64,000 nucleotides of DNA, from positions 359,921 to 423,920 of the forward strand of contig NZ_RIBS01000005.1 of assembly GCF_003719825.1 (NCBI RefSeq), read 5' to 3'. The number at the start of each line of letters is the position of its first letter. The first letter of the stretch is position 1. Shown here piece after piece: positions 8,683 to 17,600 of the stretch. The stretch is from Montanilutibacter psychrotolerans (lineage in GTDB: Bacteria; Pseudomonadota; Gammaproteobacteria; Xanthomonadales; Xanthomonadaceae). A program made the position numbers and the translations under genes. A model generated the notes under the pieces. It was not told where the DNA came from. It was given only the letters and a program-made list of their open reading frames with translations, and did not search any database.

Positions 8683-9687
8683 ATGTCGCTCATGCGCCGG
8701 CGCACGTTGCTATCGCCACATTGCAGAGTTTCCGTGGAGGCGAACACGCTTGTGATGTTGACTCGGGAAGACGAGTACCGGTTCCAGGTATCCGAACCAC
8801 AGGCGCATGCCCGCATCCTCGAGGGGCTGCGCGAGCAGGGATGTCCTTCCGAGCTCGCAGCGCGGCAGGGCGTGGACGGCTCTGCACTCGAGCCGCTCCT
8901 GGTCACTTTGGCGAACGATGCGGTGCTCCTCGACCTCGATGCAGCAATAGAGAGTTCGGACGGCGCAGACACCGTTGAAGCCATGCTGCGCGAAGCCCGC
9001 TTCTGGGCGCGAAGCGTCTTCGAGCAGCCGTTCTGGGAGGACCTTCTCGCGGGTCGCTTCAATCGTGCCCAGGTGCTGGGATGGGGCGTCGAGTTCTATC
9101 ACTTCGTGGATGCAGCTAACTTCTACATGCCGCTCGGCATTGCGCACACGCGCAACAAGCGGAATCTGCGTGAGGCCATCGCGCGCCACTACATCCAGGA
9201 AATGGATCACGGCGTCATCTTTCTCGAGGGCCTCAAGCGTTCCGGGCTCGACCGCTCGTCGATCCTGGTCGCTCCGCCGCTGCCTCACACGCAGGCGCTG
9301 ATCAACAACCTGGCGGAGCTCGCCATCGAGGGAGAGGTCCCCTACACCGCCGCCTTTGCGGTGATGCAACCGGGCATCGTCGAGCCTTCCATCGAAGCGC
9401 TGGACGAGTTCTATGGGACTCTGAGTCGCCTGTATCCGTTCGCGACACCGATGTTCGAGGCCTTTCGTCGGCATGCGCGAATCGACGTCGACCTCCATCA
9501 TGAGGAGACAACCTTCACGTTGCTCTGCCGCGAGGGCATCTCGCCACCGGAGCGGGCACGGGCGAGTCTGGCGATGCAGACCGTCGCGGAGAACTTCGTG
9601 CTCTTCTTCGAGGGAATCCAGGACTGGTACGGGAGACAGGAGGACTTCGCGCTCCGTCGCCCCATGGTGGCCGGAGTGCCTGCGTGA
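8683..9687 (+). CDS. RRE-like/PqqC-fold (HDO) diiron-oxidase-like protein 2, complete ligand set
   Basis: 334 residues, starting MSLMRRRTLL, with GGAG before the ATG. The N-terminal ~85 residues again look like a small winged-helix domain (strands around VSVEANTLVML and YRFQV, then helices to NDAVLLDLD). The helical C-terminal domain keeps all six residues expected of an HDO diiron site: E137-x2-H140, E173-x2-H176, H264-x3-D268 and H272. It is therefore the best candidate for the active oxygenase of the trio. Residues 250-273 (LYPFATPMFEAFRRHARID...) closely match HDO3, pointing to duplication. The GTG of the aminotransferase overlaps its stop by 4 nt. Known HDOs cleave or desaturate C-C or C-N bonds of amino or fatty acids using O2; the reaction here is unknown. 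Confidence 0.75.
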   Translation: MSLMRRRTLLSPHCRVSVEANTLVMLTREDEYRFQVSEPQAHARILEGLREQGCPSELAARQGVDGSALEPLLVTLANDAVLLDLDAAIESSDGADTVEAMLREARFWARSVFEQPFWEDLLAGRFNRAQVLGWGVEFYHFVDAANFYMPLGIAHTRNKRNLREAIARHYIQEMDHGVIFLEGLKRSGLDRSSILVAPPLPHTQALINNLAELAIEGEVPYTAAFAVMQPGIVEPSIEALDEFYGTLSRLYPFATPMFEAFRRHARIDVDLHHEETTFTLLCREGISPPERARASLAMQTVAENFVLFFEGIQDWYGRQEDFALRRPMVAGVPA

Positions 9688-11180
9688 CACGGCAGGCCGA
9701 GATCGAGGCCAGAATTGAAGCGGACTACACCGCTGGGCTTCGGCGCGCCGGCCCACGAGAAGAGGCCGAGCCCGTACTGGCCGGCGGTGTGGCCCACCAC
9801 AGCTGGCGCATGTCGCCCTTCCCTGTCGTGTTTGCGCGCGGTAGCGGCGGCGAGAAGTGGGACGTCGCCGGGAGGCGTTACATCGATTTGTGGATGGGCC
9901 ATGGTTCCCTGATGCTGGGAAATGCGCATCCAGCCGTTGTCGAAGCTGTCGCGAAGCAGATGCAACTGGGACAGCATCTCGGTGGCGCTCACGTGATGCA
10001 GTACGCGTGGGCCGAGCGCATCCGGGAACTGGTGCCGTCCTGCGAGTACATCCGCTTCACCGCGTCAGGTACCGAAGCCACGCTGTTGGCACTCCGGGTA
10101 GCCCGCGCCTGGACCGGACGCCCGCGGATCGTGAGAGTAGACGGCCACTTTCATGGGTGGCACGACGAGGCATTGGCGCATGCGCTGCCAAAGAAGCAGA
10201 GCGGGCTGAACCCCGGTGTCGATGAATTCATCACCTTGGTCCCGCCTCTCGACACGGGAGCCGTGTTGGATGAACTCGCCGAACGCGACGTAGCCGCGAT
10301 CATTCTCGAACCCGGTGGAGGCAGTGCGGGTTCACTGCCTTGGTCTACGCAGTACCTCGCAACGCTTCGCCGCATTGCCGACCTGCACGGCGCCTTGCTC
10401 ATCTTCGACGAGGTGATCAGTGGCTTTCGCTATGCGCCAGGCGGCGTGCAAGCACTCGCAGGCGTGCGCCCCGATCTTACGGTGCTTGCGAAGATTGCCG
10501 CGGGTGGAATGCCCGGCGGCCTCGTTGGCGGCAGACGGGAGGTTCTTTCGGTCGTTTCGGGCGGACTTTCGGCGGTGAACGAGCCCGTCCATGTCGTGCA
10601 TGCGGGCACCTTCAACGGCTTCCCGCTCAGCGCCGCCGCCGCGCTTGCCACGCTTGATCTCGTCGCAGACGGAACGACGCAAGCCACGGCCGAGCGGGTC
10701 ACCTGCACCCTGGTCGCGGGAATCAACGCTGCCGCTGAAGCGGCGGACCTAGACGTTCGCGCCATCCACCAGAGCTCCATCTTTCATCTGCTCATCGGTG
10801 CGCTCGACGCAGGAGACCCGATCAGTCCCGGTACCGCGGCCATACGCTTGCTTCGAGAGCGCGCGGCGGACTACGCCACCTTGCGCCGAGCGCTGTTGCT
10901 CGAGGGCGTCGACTGCCACATGAGTCACGGCTGGCTGTCGATCGCACACGATGGCCCTCTACTGGACGAGGCAATTGGCGGCTTCGAGCGGGCGTTTGCG
11001 CGAGTCCGGGAGCTTCCCTCCTTCCGCGCTCCAGCGGAACTGCCCTCAACGGTGTCTTCCGAGCGCTGTGGCACGACCTGTCCCGATCCGACCTGCCCTA
11101 GCCGTTTCCGGCTGGTGGCGGGTTGCTCCGTACCCGTGGACCGGGTGGAGGAAGCGGAGAAGGAAGGAGATGCCTTGTGA
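9684..11180 (+). CDS. Class III PLP aminotransferase, glutamate-1-semialdehyde aminomutase-like, with Cys-rich tail
   Basis: 498 residues from GTG 9684 (4-nt overlap with HDO2). Fold-type I PLP enzyme: TASGTEATLLALRVARAW binds the cofactor phosphate, the IIFDE-like motif reads LLIFDEVISGFR, and Lys270 in LAKIAAGGMPGG is the Schiff-base lysine. The closest family by motif is glutamate-1-semialdehyde 2,1-aminomutase and its secondary-metabolism relatives, which move or install amino groups on aldehydes. The protein is about 60 residues longer than usual. The tail has C462-x3-C466-x4-C471-x9-C481, a possible metal site. Neither haem synthesis nor any hemL-linked gene surrounds it. In this operon it probably aminates an aldehyde made by the HDO proteins or works with the next gene, an aldehyde dehydrogenase; that is inferred. 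Confidence 0.85.
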   Translation: MTRQAEIEARIEADYTAGLRRAGPREEAEPVLAGGVAHHSWRMSPFPVVFARGSGGEKWDVAGRRYIDLWMGHGSLMLGNAHPAVVEAVAKQMQLGQHLGGAHVMQYAWAERIRELVPSCEYIRFTASGTEATLLALRVARAWTGRPRIVRVDGHFHGWHDEALAHALPKKQSGLNPGVDEFITLVPPLDTGAVLDELAERDVAAIILEPGGGSAGSLPWSTQYLATLRRIADLHGALLIFDEVISGFRYAPGGVQALAGVRPDLTVLAKIAAGGMPGGLVGGRREVLSVVSGGLSAVNEPVHVVHAGTFNGFPLSAAAALATLDLVADGTTQATAERVTCTLVAGINAAAEAADLDVRAIHQSSIFHLLIGALDAGDPISPGTAAIRLLRERAADYATLRRALLLEGVDCHMSHGWLSIAHDGPLLDEAIGGFERAFARVRELPSFRAPAELPSTVSSERCGTTCPDPTCPSRFRLVAGCSVPVDRVEEAEKEGDAL

Positions 11181-12658
11181 GCGAACGCCTTGCCCAACTC
11201 GTGGATGGTTCGCTCGAAAGCCCGGAGAGAGGTCCGCAGATTGCCGCCTACGATCCGGCGACAGAGCAGCTGCTGGGCCTTGCACCCGAGGCCGACGCCG
11301 GAGTGGTGGCAAAGGCTGTAGCCGCGGCCCGTCGCGCCTTCGACGATGGAAGCTGGTCGATGCTCCCGGTCCAGGAACGGGCCTCCAAGCTCCGGCTGGT
11401 CGCCGACCTGCTGGAAGAGAATCTCGAGACGTTCGCGAAGGCCGAGACGGCCGACACCGGCATGACCTTGAAGATGACCACGCAGGGACACCTCCCGCGA
11501 GCGGTCGCTCACCTGCGCTTCTTCGCCGAAGAAGCCGTGCGCATGTCGGGGGAATGCATCCCCATGGACGGCGCCTATTTTCACCTCGTCCAGCGCGAAC
11601 CCTTGGGCGTGATAGCGGTGCTCGCTCCTTGGAATGCGCCCCTGGCCGTCGCGACGATGAACGTGGCCGCCGCCCTCGCCGTAGGCAACACGGTGGTCCT
11701 CAAGAGCTCCGAGCGCGCCCCGGTAACGCTGTCCCTGCTTGCGAAACTGTTCGCAGCCGCCGAGTTCCCTCCAGGCGTGATCAACGTGATCCATGGCCGC
11801 GGACAACCCACTGGCGAAGCGCTGGCATTCGCCGGAGGCGTGGACGGCCTATGTTTTGTCGGTGGCACCGAGACGGCGAAGACGATCTCGAGGTGGGCGC
11901 CGATACACCGCAGGAACATCTTCGAACTGGGCGGTAAGTCGCCCACGATCGTGCTCGCTGACGCCGACCTCGACGCCGCGGTCGATGGCGCCTTGCTGTC
12001 GGCGTTCTCCAGCAACGGTGAGGTCTGCACGGCCGGTTCGCGCATTCTGGTCCACGAGCGCCTTCAGAACGAATTCCTCAGCCGCTTCGCCGAACGGGTT
12101 CGCGCGATCCGCGTGGGGGATCCGCGTGATCCGCGTACCGAGATGGGCCCCTTGATCGACGCCGCGCACCTGCAGCACGTGCGTACCAGCGTAGAGCGGG
12201 CGGTTGGCGAAGGCGCGACGTTGGTCTGCGGCGGGCAGCGACCCACCGGGCTGTCCCATGGGCACTACATGACGCCCATCGTGTTGACTGACGTGGATAC
12301 GGGGATGGAGATCGCACAAGAAGAAGTCTTCGGACCCGTGGCAGCCATATTCCCCTTCCGCGACGACGAAGAAGCGGTTTCGCTCGCAAACGACACGAAC
12401 TACGGATTGTCGGCCACCATCTGGTCTGCTGACAGTTCCCGCGGGCTCGCGTTGGCGCGCCATCTTCGATGCGGCGTCGTGGGAGTGAACTCACCGGTCA
12501 TCCGTGACATCCGCGCGCCGTTCGGCGGGCGCCGGGAGAGCGGCATAGGCCGTGTGGGTGGGAAATGGAGCTTGGAGCAGTACACGGAGGTCAAGACGAT
12601 CTGCGTCCGCGTTTCGGGCCTCGCACTCCCCCGACTGGGTACAGGAAGCGCTTCGTGA
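11177..12658 (+). CDS. NAD(P)-dependent aldehyde dehydrogenase
   Basis: 493 residues. GTG 11177 overlaps the aminotransferase stop (GTGA) and has a strong AAGGAAGGAG site upstream. It is a standard ALDH superfamily member: PWNAPL substrate/cofactor loop, general-base Glu250 in FELGGKS and catalytic Cys284 in GEVCTAGSR, 34 residues apart as in the family. It oxidises an aldehyde to an acid through a thiohemiacetal. The closest group by sequence is the betaine/aromatic aldehyde dehydrogenases. Its place between the aminotransferase and HDO3 implies an aldehyde intermediate in the pathway. It could alternatively act on the aldehyde released by NRPS2, although nothing but proximity says so. Confidence 0.93.
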   Translation: MSERLAQLVDGSLESPERGPQIAAYDPATEQLLGLAPEADAGVVAKAVAAARRAFDDGSWSMLPVQERASKLRLVADLLEENLETFAKAETADTGMTLKMTTQGHLPRAVAHLRFFAEEAVRMSGECIPMDGAYFHLVQREPLGVIAVLAPWNAPLAVATMNVAAALAVGNTVVLKSSERAPVTLSLLAKLFAAAEFPPGVINVIHGRGQPTGEALAFAGGVDGLCFVGGTETAKTISRWAPIHRRNIFELGGKSPTIVLADADLDAAVDGALLSAFSSNGEVCTAGSRILVHERLQNEFLSRFAERVRAIRVGDPRDPRTEMGPLIDAAHLQHVRTSVERAVGEGATLVCGGQRPTGLSHGHYMTPIVLTDVDTGMEIAQEEVFGPVAAIFPFRDDEEAVSLANDTNYGLSATIWSADSSRGLALARHLRCGVVGVNSPVIRDIRAPFGGRRESGIGRVGGKWSLEQYTEVKTICVRVSGLALPRLGTGSAS

Positions 12659-13584
12659 GCGGGACGGCGGTACTGATGCTCTCGCCGCACGTGCGGTGGA
12701 CTCACACCAGCAGCCAGCTGCGCCTGGAAGCTCCCGAATCCGTCATACACCTGAGCGGCCCTGGTGTGCCGACGTTGTCCGGGCTGCTTGCGGCCCTCGA
12801 ACAGGGCATCGTGCAGCGCGAAGAAATGCCATCGGCGCACTCGAGGGTCCTGCAGACGCTCGCGGCGGAAGACTTGCTGGCCACGCTCGATCCTCACCCG
12901 CGGACCGCCGACGCGTTCCTGGCCACGCTCTTCGCCATCTGTGACTACTGGGTCGAAGGCATCTTCCGCTCGCCCTTCTGGGATGCATTTCATCGCGGTC
13001 AGGCATCGCGAACCCAGGTCATGCAGTTCCTGGCCCAGCTCTACCACCGCACCGTCGGCGCAGACCATCACAACCTGATCGCGGCAGAGCGTTGTGGCGA
13101 TCCCGAAGTCCGGGACTTGCTGGAACGGCACTACCGCGAGGAGTTCGGCCACGCCGCCATCCTGCTCAAAGGGTTCGCCAAGTGCGGCCTCGCCCGAGAC
13201 GGCGCCGTTGTGCATGGTCCGCTGCGTTCCACGCGACGCCTGATCGACTACATGGTGGACATCTCGTCAGACACCATGGCGTACCTGGGGTGCTACGGGA
13301 TCTTCCACGCCCCGTCGACCGTTCGCGGCGAAGAACAACTCGTGCATCAGTTCGAGCGCTTCGCAGCGTTGTACCCGTTCGCAACGCCGGCGTTCGATGC
13401 GGTGTGTCAGCATGCCCGGCTCGACTGCAAGTTGGGACACGCGGAGATCGCGCTCGAACGACTCGTACGGAGCCGTGGATGCCCCGATGCCGAAGGGGTG
13501 CGATCGGCGCTCCGGGGTGCCCGCGGAGCGGCGGCGGCGTTTCGCGCGATCTTCGACGACCTGTCGGCCATCGCCGAGGAATGA
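12655..13584 (+). CDS. RRE-like/PqqC-fold (HDO) diiron-oxidase-like protein 3, variant ligand set
   Basis: 309 residues from GTG 12655, which overlaps the ALDH stop by 4 nt behind AGGAAG; ATG 12676 is an alternative. The N-terminal ~80 residues form a degenerate version of the small winged-helix domain seen in HDO1 and HDO2 (QLRLEAPESVIHLSG, then helices). The helical domain has E163-x2-H166, H253-x3-D257 and H262, but the first ligand pair is Q128-L-Y-H131, with Gln replacing Glu. HDO1 lacks the His of the same pair and HDO2 keeps both, so the three paralogues are complementary. It may be a non-catalytic subunit or work with a different metal arrangement. Last gene of the operon; 19 nt separate its stop from the convergent peroxiredoxin gene. 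Confidence 0.7.
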   Translation: MSGTAVLMLSPHVRWTHTSSQLRLEAPESVIHLSGPGVPTLSGLLAALEQGIVQREEMPSAHSRVLQTLAAEDLLATLDPHPRTADAFLATLFAICDYWVEGIFRSPFWDAFHRGQASRTQVMQFLAQLYHRTVGADHHNLIAAERCGDPEVRDLLERHYREEFGHAAILLKGFAKCGLARDGAVVHGPLRSTRRLIDYMVDISSDTMAYLGCYGIFHAPSTVRGEEQLVHQFERFAALYPFATPAFDAVCQHARLDCKLGHAEIALERLVRSRGCPDAEGVRSALRGARGAAAAFRAIFDDLSAIAEE

Positions 13585-13603
13585 TCGGGGCGGACCAGCC
13601 GTT

Positions 13604-14182
13604 TCAGGCGCGATCGTAGTGTGCCGTCAGCCAGCCCAGCACCTGCGCGGCGTTCTCGTCGGGTGGAAAGACGGGATACCACACCTTCACGATGCGGCCG
13701 TCTTCGATGACCCAAGCCATTCGCTTCATCAGGACCGCTCCCGCGGCCTGGAAGGTCGGGAGCGAGAGCGCATGCACGAGTTCCAGCTTCGCATCGCTGA
13801 GCACGGGGAACGGTAGCGCCAGTCGCGCGACCATTTCGCGTTGATATTCGGTGGTCTGCGTGCTGAGCCCGAAGATTCCGCATCCAACCGCCGAGAATTC
13901 TGCCGAGAGATCCCGATAGCCGCACGACTGCGGCGTGCAGCCGCGCGCACCGGGCACTTCGTTCCAGTTCGCGATCAGCGGGGGAACCCCGGGCTGTCCA
14001 GTACGCGGGTAGGCGAACACCACGTTCCGTCCGCGCAGCACCGACAGATCAACGCTCGTTCCGTCCGTCGCAGGCAGTGCGATGGATGGGATGCGCATGC
14101 CGGTCAGGTGATCGCACGCACCGTCGTCCACGGGCAACGGCAGATCGTCGGGAAGGTTTAGCAGGTCGTTGACGGTAGGCAT
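13604..14182 (-). CDS. Peroxiredoxin/redoxin (AhpC-TSA, PrxQ-like with insertion)
   Basis: 192 residues starting MPTVNDLLNLPDDLP. Thioredoxin-fold peroxidase that reduces H2O2 or organic hydroperoxides through cysteine. VVFAYPRTG leads into the active site GCTPQSCGYRD, with the peroxidatic Cys and a second Cys five residues later as in PrxQ/BCP. About 15 residues are inserted before the active site compared with E. coli Bcp. FGLSTQTTEYQREM and FPVLSD are typical of the family. The gene converges on the HDO operon, so it is not cotranscribed with it. A role in protecting from peroxide made by the HDO enzymes is plausible but only inferred. An earlier in-frame start at 14236 adds 18 residues with no family match. 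Confidence 0.9.
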   Translation of the reverse strand: MPTVNDLLNLPDDLPLPVDDGACDHLTGMRIPSIALPATDGTSVDLSVLRGRNVVFAYPRTGQPGVPPLIANWNEVPGARGCTPQSCGYRDLSAEFSAVGCGIFGLSTQTTEYQREMVARLALPFPVLSDAKLELVHALSLPTFQAAGAVLMKRMAWVIEDGRIVKVWYPVFPPDENAAQVLGWLTAHYDRA

Positions 14183-14650
14183 GTTGGATGGCCCAGAGAT
14201 CAAGAACGTTCGAAGTTTCACGCCGAGCCCAATCAAAAGACCCGGAACCGATGCCGCCCAGGCGGCAGTGACGATGGTTCGATTGTAGAAGGCTTTGATG
14301 CGTCGAAGACATCGGCGCAGTCATCGTTCCAGACATGTGATGACACTGTCCTGGGCGCGGATCGAATGGATGCTTCTTGCTACGCGGAAGCATGCTCGGA
14401 CTGCTTTCATGATCCGGCAATTCGAAAAAATGAACTTGCTTCCAGAACGACATGGTCCTGGAGCTGACCGTATTCCTGCGCCTGTATGATCGCCCGCCGA
14501 GTGGGGGCTGCCATTGCCCTCTCTTCTGACTTTCCAAGTCGGAAACGAACGGGACGGAACCCAACGCCAAGAGGTCTCCGAGCTTCATCGCACCCTTCGT
14601 GGATCCGATGCGCAAAGCACTCCGATGGCGACTCCTCAGGACGAGACGAA
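14183..14650. other. Divergent intergenic region between peroxiredoxin and NRPS2
   Basis: 468 bp that should contain promoters for both divergent genes. I found no convincing -35/-10 pair, no operator-like dyad of note and no gene. A 26-codon frame at 14408 has no ribosome binding site or family. I searched for condensation-domain remnants like those upstream of NRPS1 and saw none. Confidence 0.5.
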
Positions 14651-17600
14651 ATGAATCACACCTCCGATGCTCACGGCATGACGACCGTTGAGATCCAGGC
14701 GCACGACGCGTTGGCCACCGACCTCACCGAGCAGCCCAGCCTGCTCGCTGCCGACGAACGCACGCTGCTGCTGGAGTCCTGGAACCAGACCGAATCCAGA
14801 TACCCCAGCGAGTTGTGCCTCCACCAGTTGATGGAACGGCAGGCGCAACGTTCTCCTGATGCGATCGCGCTGGTCCATGAAGACCAGTCCCTCTCCTACG
14901 CCCAGCTCAATGCTCAGGCCAACCGGCTGGCCCATCACCTCATCGAGCTGGGGGTGAAACCAGACGACCGCGTGGCACTGTGCGTCGAGCGCGGCATTGC
15001 GATGGTCGTCGGCCTGTTGGCCATCCTCAAGGCCGGTGGTGCCTATGTGCCATTCGATCCGACCTACTCCTCCGCGCGCCTTGCGCAGGTACTCGCCGAC
15101 GCAGCCCCAGTCCTGCTGCTCAGCGATGCCGCCGGACGCAATGCCCTGGGGGAGGCGGCGCTCGAATCCATGATCGTGCTGGATCTTCTGATCGACCTGC
15201 CTTCGTGGTCCGGACAACCCGACTGCGATCCCCAGGTATCGGGCCTCGCCTCTCACCACCTCGCCTACGTCATCTACACGTCCGGTTCTACCGGAACGCC
15301 GAAGGGCGTCATGGTCGAGCATCGAAATGTGGTGCATCTGGCACACACACACATCGCCCGCTTCCAGATTTCGCCGCAGAGTCGTGTGGTGCAGTTCGCT
15401 TCGCTCGGCTTCGATGCCAGCGTCTTTGAACTGGTGATGGCGTTGACCTCCGGCGCCGCCTTGTACCTGCCTGCGCCGGCGGATCGTCAAACCGGCCCGG
15501 CATTGATGGCGTACCTGACCCGCCATGCCATCACCCATGCGCTCCTGCCGCCCGCATTCCTGCAAGGGCATACGTACACGCTGACCACGCAGCCCGTCCT
15601 CATCCTTGGCGGCGAGGCACCCAGCCCCGCATTGGTCCGAACATTGGCCTCGCAAGCGACTGTGATCAATGCCTATGGGCCGACCGAGATTACGGTCTGT
15701 GCGACCGCATGGACCAGCCCGGCGGCCGTGGACGAACTCGACTGCGTCCCGATCGGGCGACCGATCGCCAACACACGGATCTACCTGCTCGATGACCAGG
15801 CTCAGCCGGTTCCGCTGGGCGCTGTTGGCGAGCTCTACATCGGAGGTGCCGGCGTCGCACGCGGCTATCTGAATCGTCCCGACCTGACCGCCGAGCGTTT
15901 TGTCACCGATCCCTTCAGCCCGCACCCGGGTGCGCGCATGTACCGCACCGGCGATCTGGCTCGGTACCTGCCGGATGGCAACCTCGTATTCCTCGGCCGC
16001 AACGATCACCAGGTCAAGCTGCGCGGCTTCCGTATTGAATTGGGTGAGATCGAAGCTCGCCTGGCCGAGCATCCGGCAGTGCGCGAATCCGTCGTACTCG
16101 CTCGCGAAGACGTTCCCGGCGAGCCACGGCTCGTTGCTTACATCGTCCCGACCGACGATGCCGCAGCGCGAGACGACCTGGCGGGCGTACTGCGAACACA
16201 CCTGGGCACGCGCCTGCCCGACTACATGCTCCCGGCGGCGTTCGTCGCACTGGATGCACTCCCCCTTACTCCCAACGGCAAGCTCGATCGCACGGCGCTG
16301 CCCGCACCCGATGGCGAGGCCTTCGTCCGCCGCGCCTTTGAGGCGCCTCAAGGCGAGATCGAGACCGTGCTGGCCCAACACTGGCAAGCGCTGCTCGGTA
16401 TCGAACGCGTCGGCCGCCACGACCACTTCTTCGAAATGGGCGGCCATTCGCTTGTCGCGGTGCGTCTGCTCAGCCGCGTGGGCGAGGCTTTCGATATCGC
16501 GCTACCCCTGGCGACCTTGTTCGCTCGCCCCACCCTGGCCGAGCTGGCGACGGCGATCGCTTCCCGTTGCACGGACGCGCGCGTACTCGCTTTGCCGCCG
16601 ATCGTCCCGGTTTCACGCGAAGACGCGTTGCCGTTGTCGTTCGCCCAGCAACGACTGTGGTTCCTAGCCCAGCTCGATGGAGTCAGCACGAGCTACAACA
16701 TGCCCTTGGTGCTGCGTCTGCATGGGCCGCTGGACACCGCGGCGCTGCGGCGCAGTCTTGATCGCCTGTTCGCCCGTCACGAGGGCCTGCGTACTGTCTT
16801 TCGAGCGGTTGACGGAGAGCCGCAGGTGGCCTTGCTTGCGGCTGATGCGGGCCTGCCCTTGATCGAGCACGACCTGCGCGACGCGACCGACGTCGCCACC
16901 GCATTGGCGCAGCTCACGGCCAAGGACGCCCAGACGTCATTCGACCTCGCCCACGGCCCGTTGATCCGCGCTCGCCTGATCCGCTTGGCCGATCGCGAGC
17001 ATGTCTTCGTGATCACCCAGCATCACATCGTCTGCGATGGCTGGTCGATGAGCCTGTTGGCGCGGGAACTCAGCGCCTTGTACACCGCCTTCTGCCAGCA
17101 CCAACCCGATCCGCTTCCGCCTTTGGCCGTCCAGTATCCCGACTACGCCGCCTGGGAACAGACATGGCTCGTCGGCGAACGGCTGCAGCCCCAGGCCGAT
17201 TTCTGGCGCCGCACGCTGGCCGAGGCACCTACTGTCCTGGCACTGCCCACCGATCGCCCGCGTCCGCCGCAACAGTCCTTTGCCGCCGCCGCACTGCCGG
17301 TGCAGCTCGATGTCGCCTTGACGCAGCGCCTGAAGCGACTGAGTCAACGCCACGGCACGACCTTGTTCATGACCCTCATGGCGGCCTGGGCGACGGTGCT
17401 GGCACGCCTGTCCGGCCAGGACGATCTGGTGATCGGCACGCCGTCGGCCAATCGCAGTCGGCGCGAGATCGAGCCCTTGATCGGGTTCTTCGTCAATGCC
17501 TTGCCGTTGCGCATCGATCTTTCTGGCCAGCCCAGCGTTGCCGAACTACTGACACGCGTGCGCGATGTCGCACTGGCCGCCCAGGAGCACCAGGACCTGC

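Noticed and set aside
9684..11180. hemL (haem biosynthesis) identity for the aminotransferase
   Set aside because: The catalytic Lys region fits the family, but operon context, the extra Cys-rich tail and the HFHGWHDE site argue for a secondary-metabolism relative.
14636..16447. 603-codon open frame on the minus strand inside NRPS2
   Set aside because: Antisense shadow of the A1 domain; high GC removes stops. Other long antisense frames over NRPS2 have the same cause.
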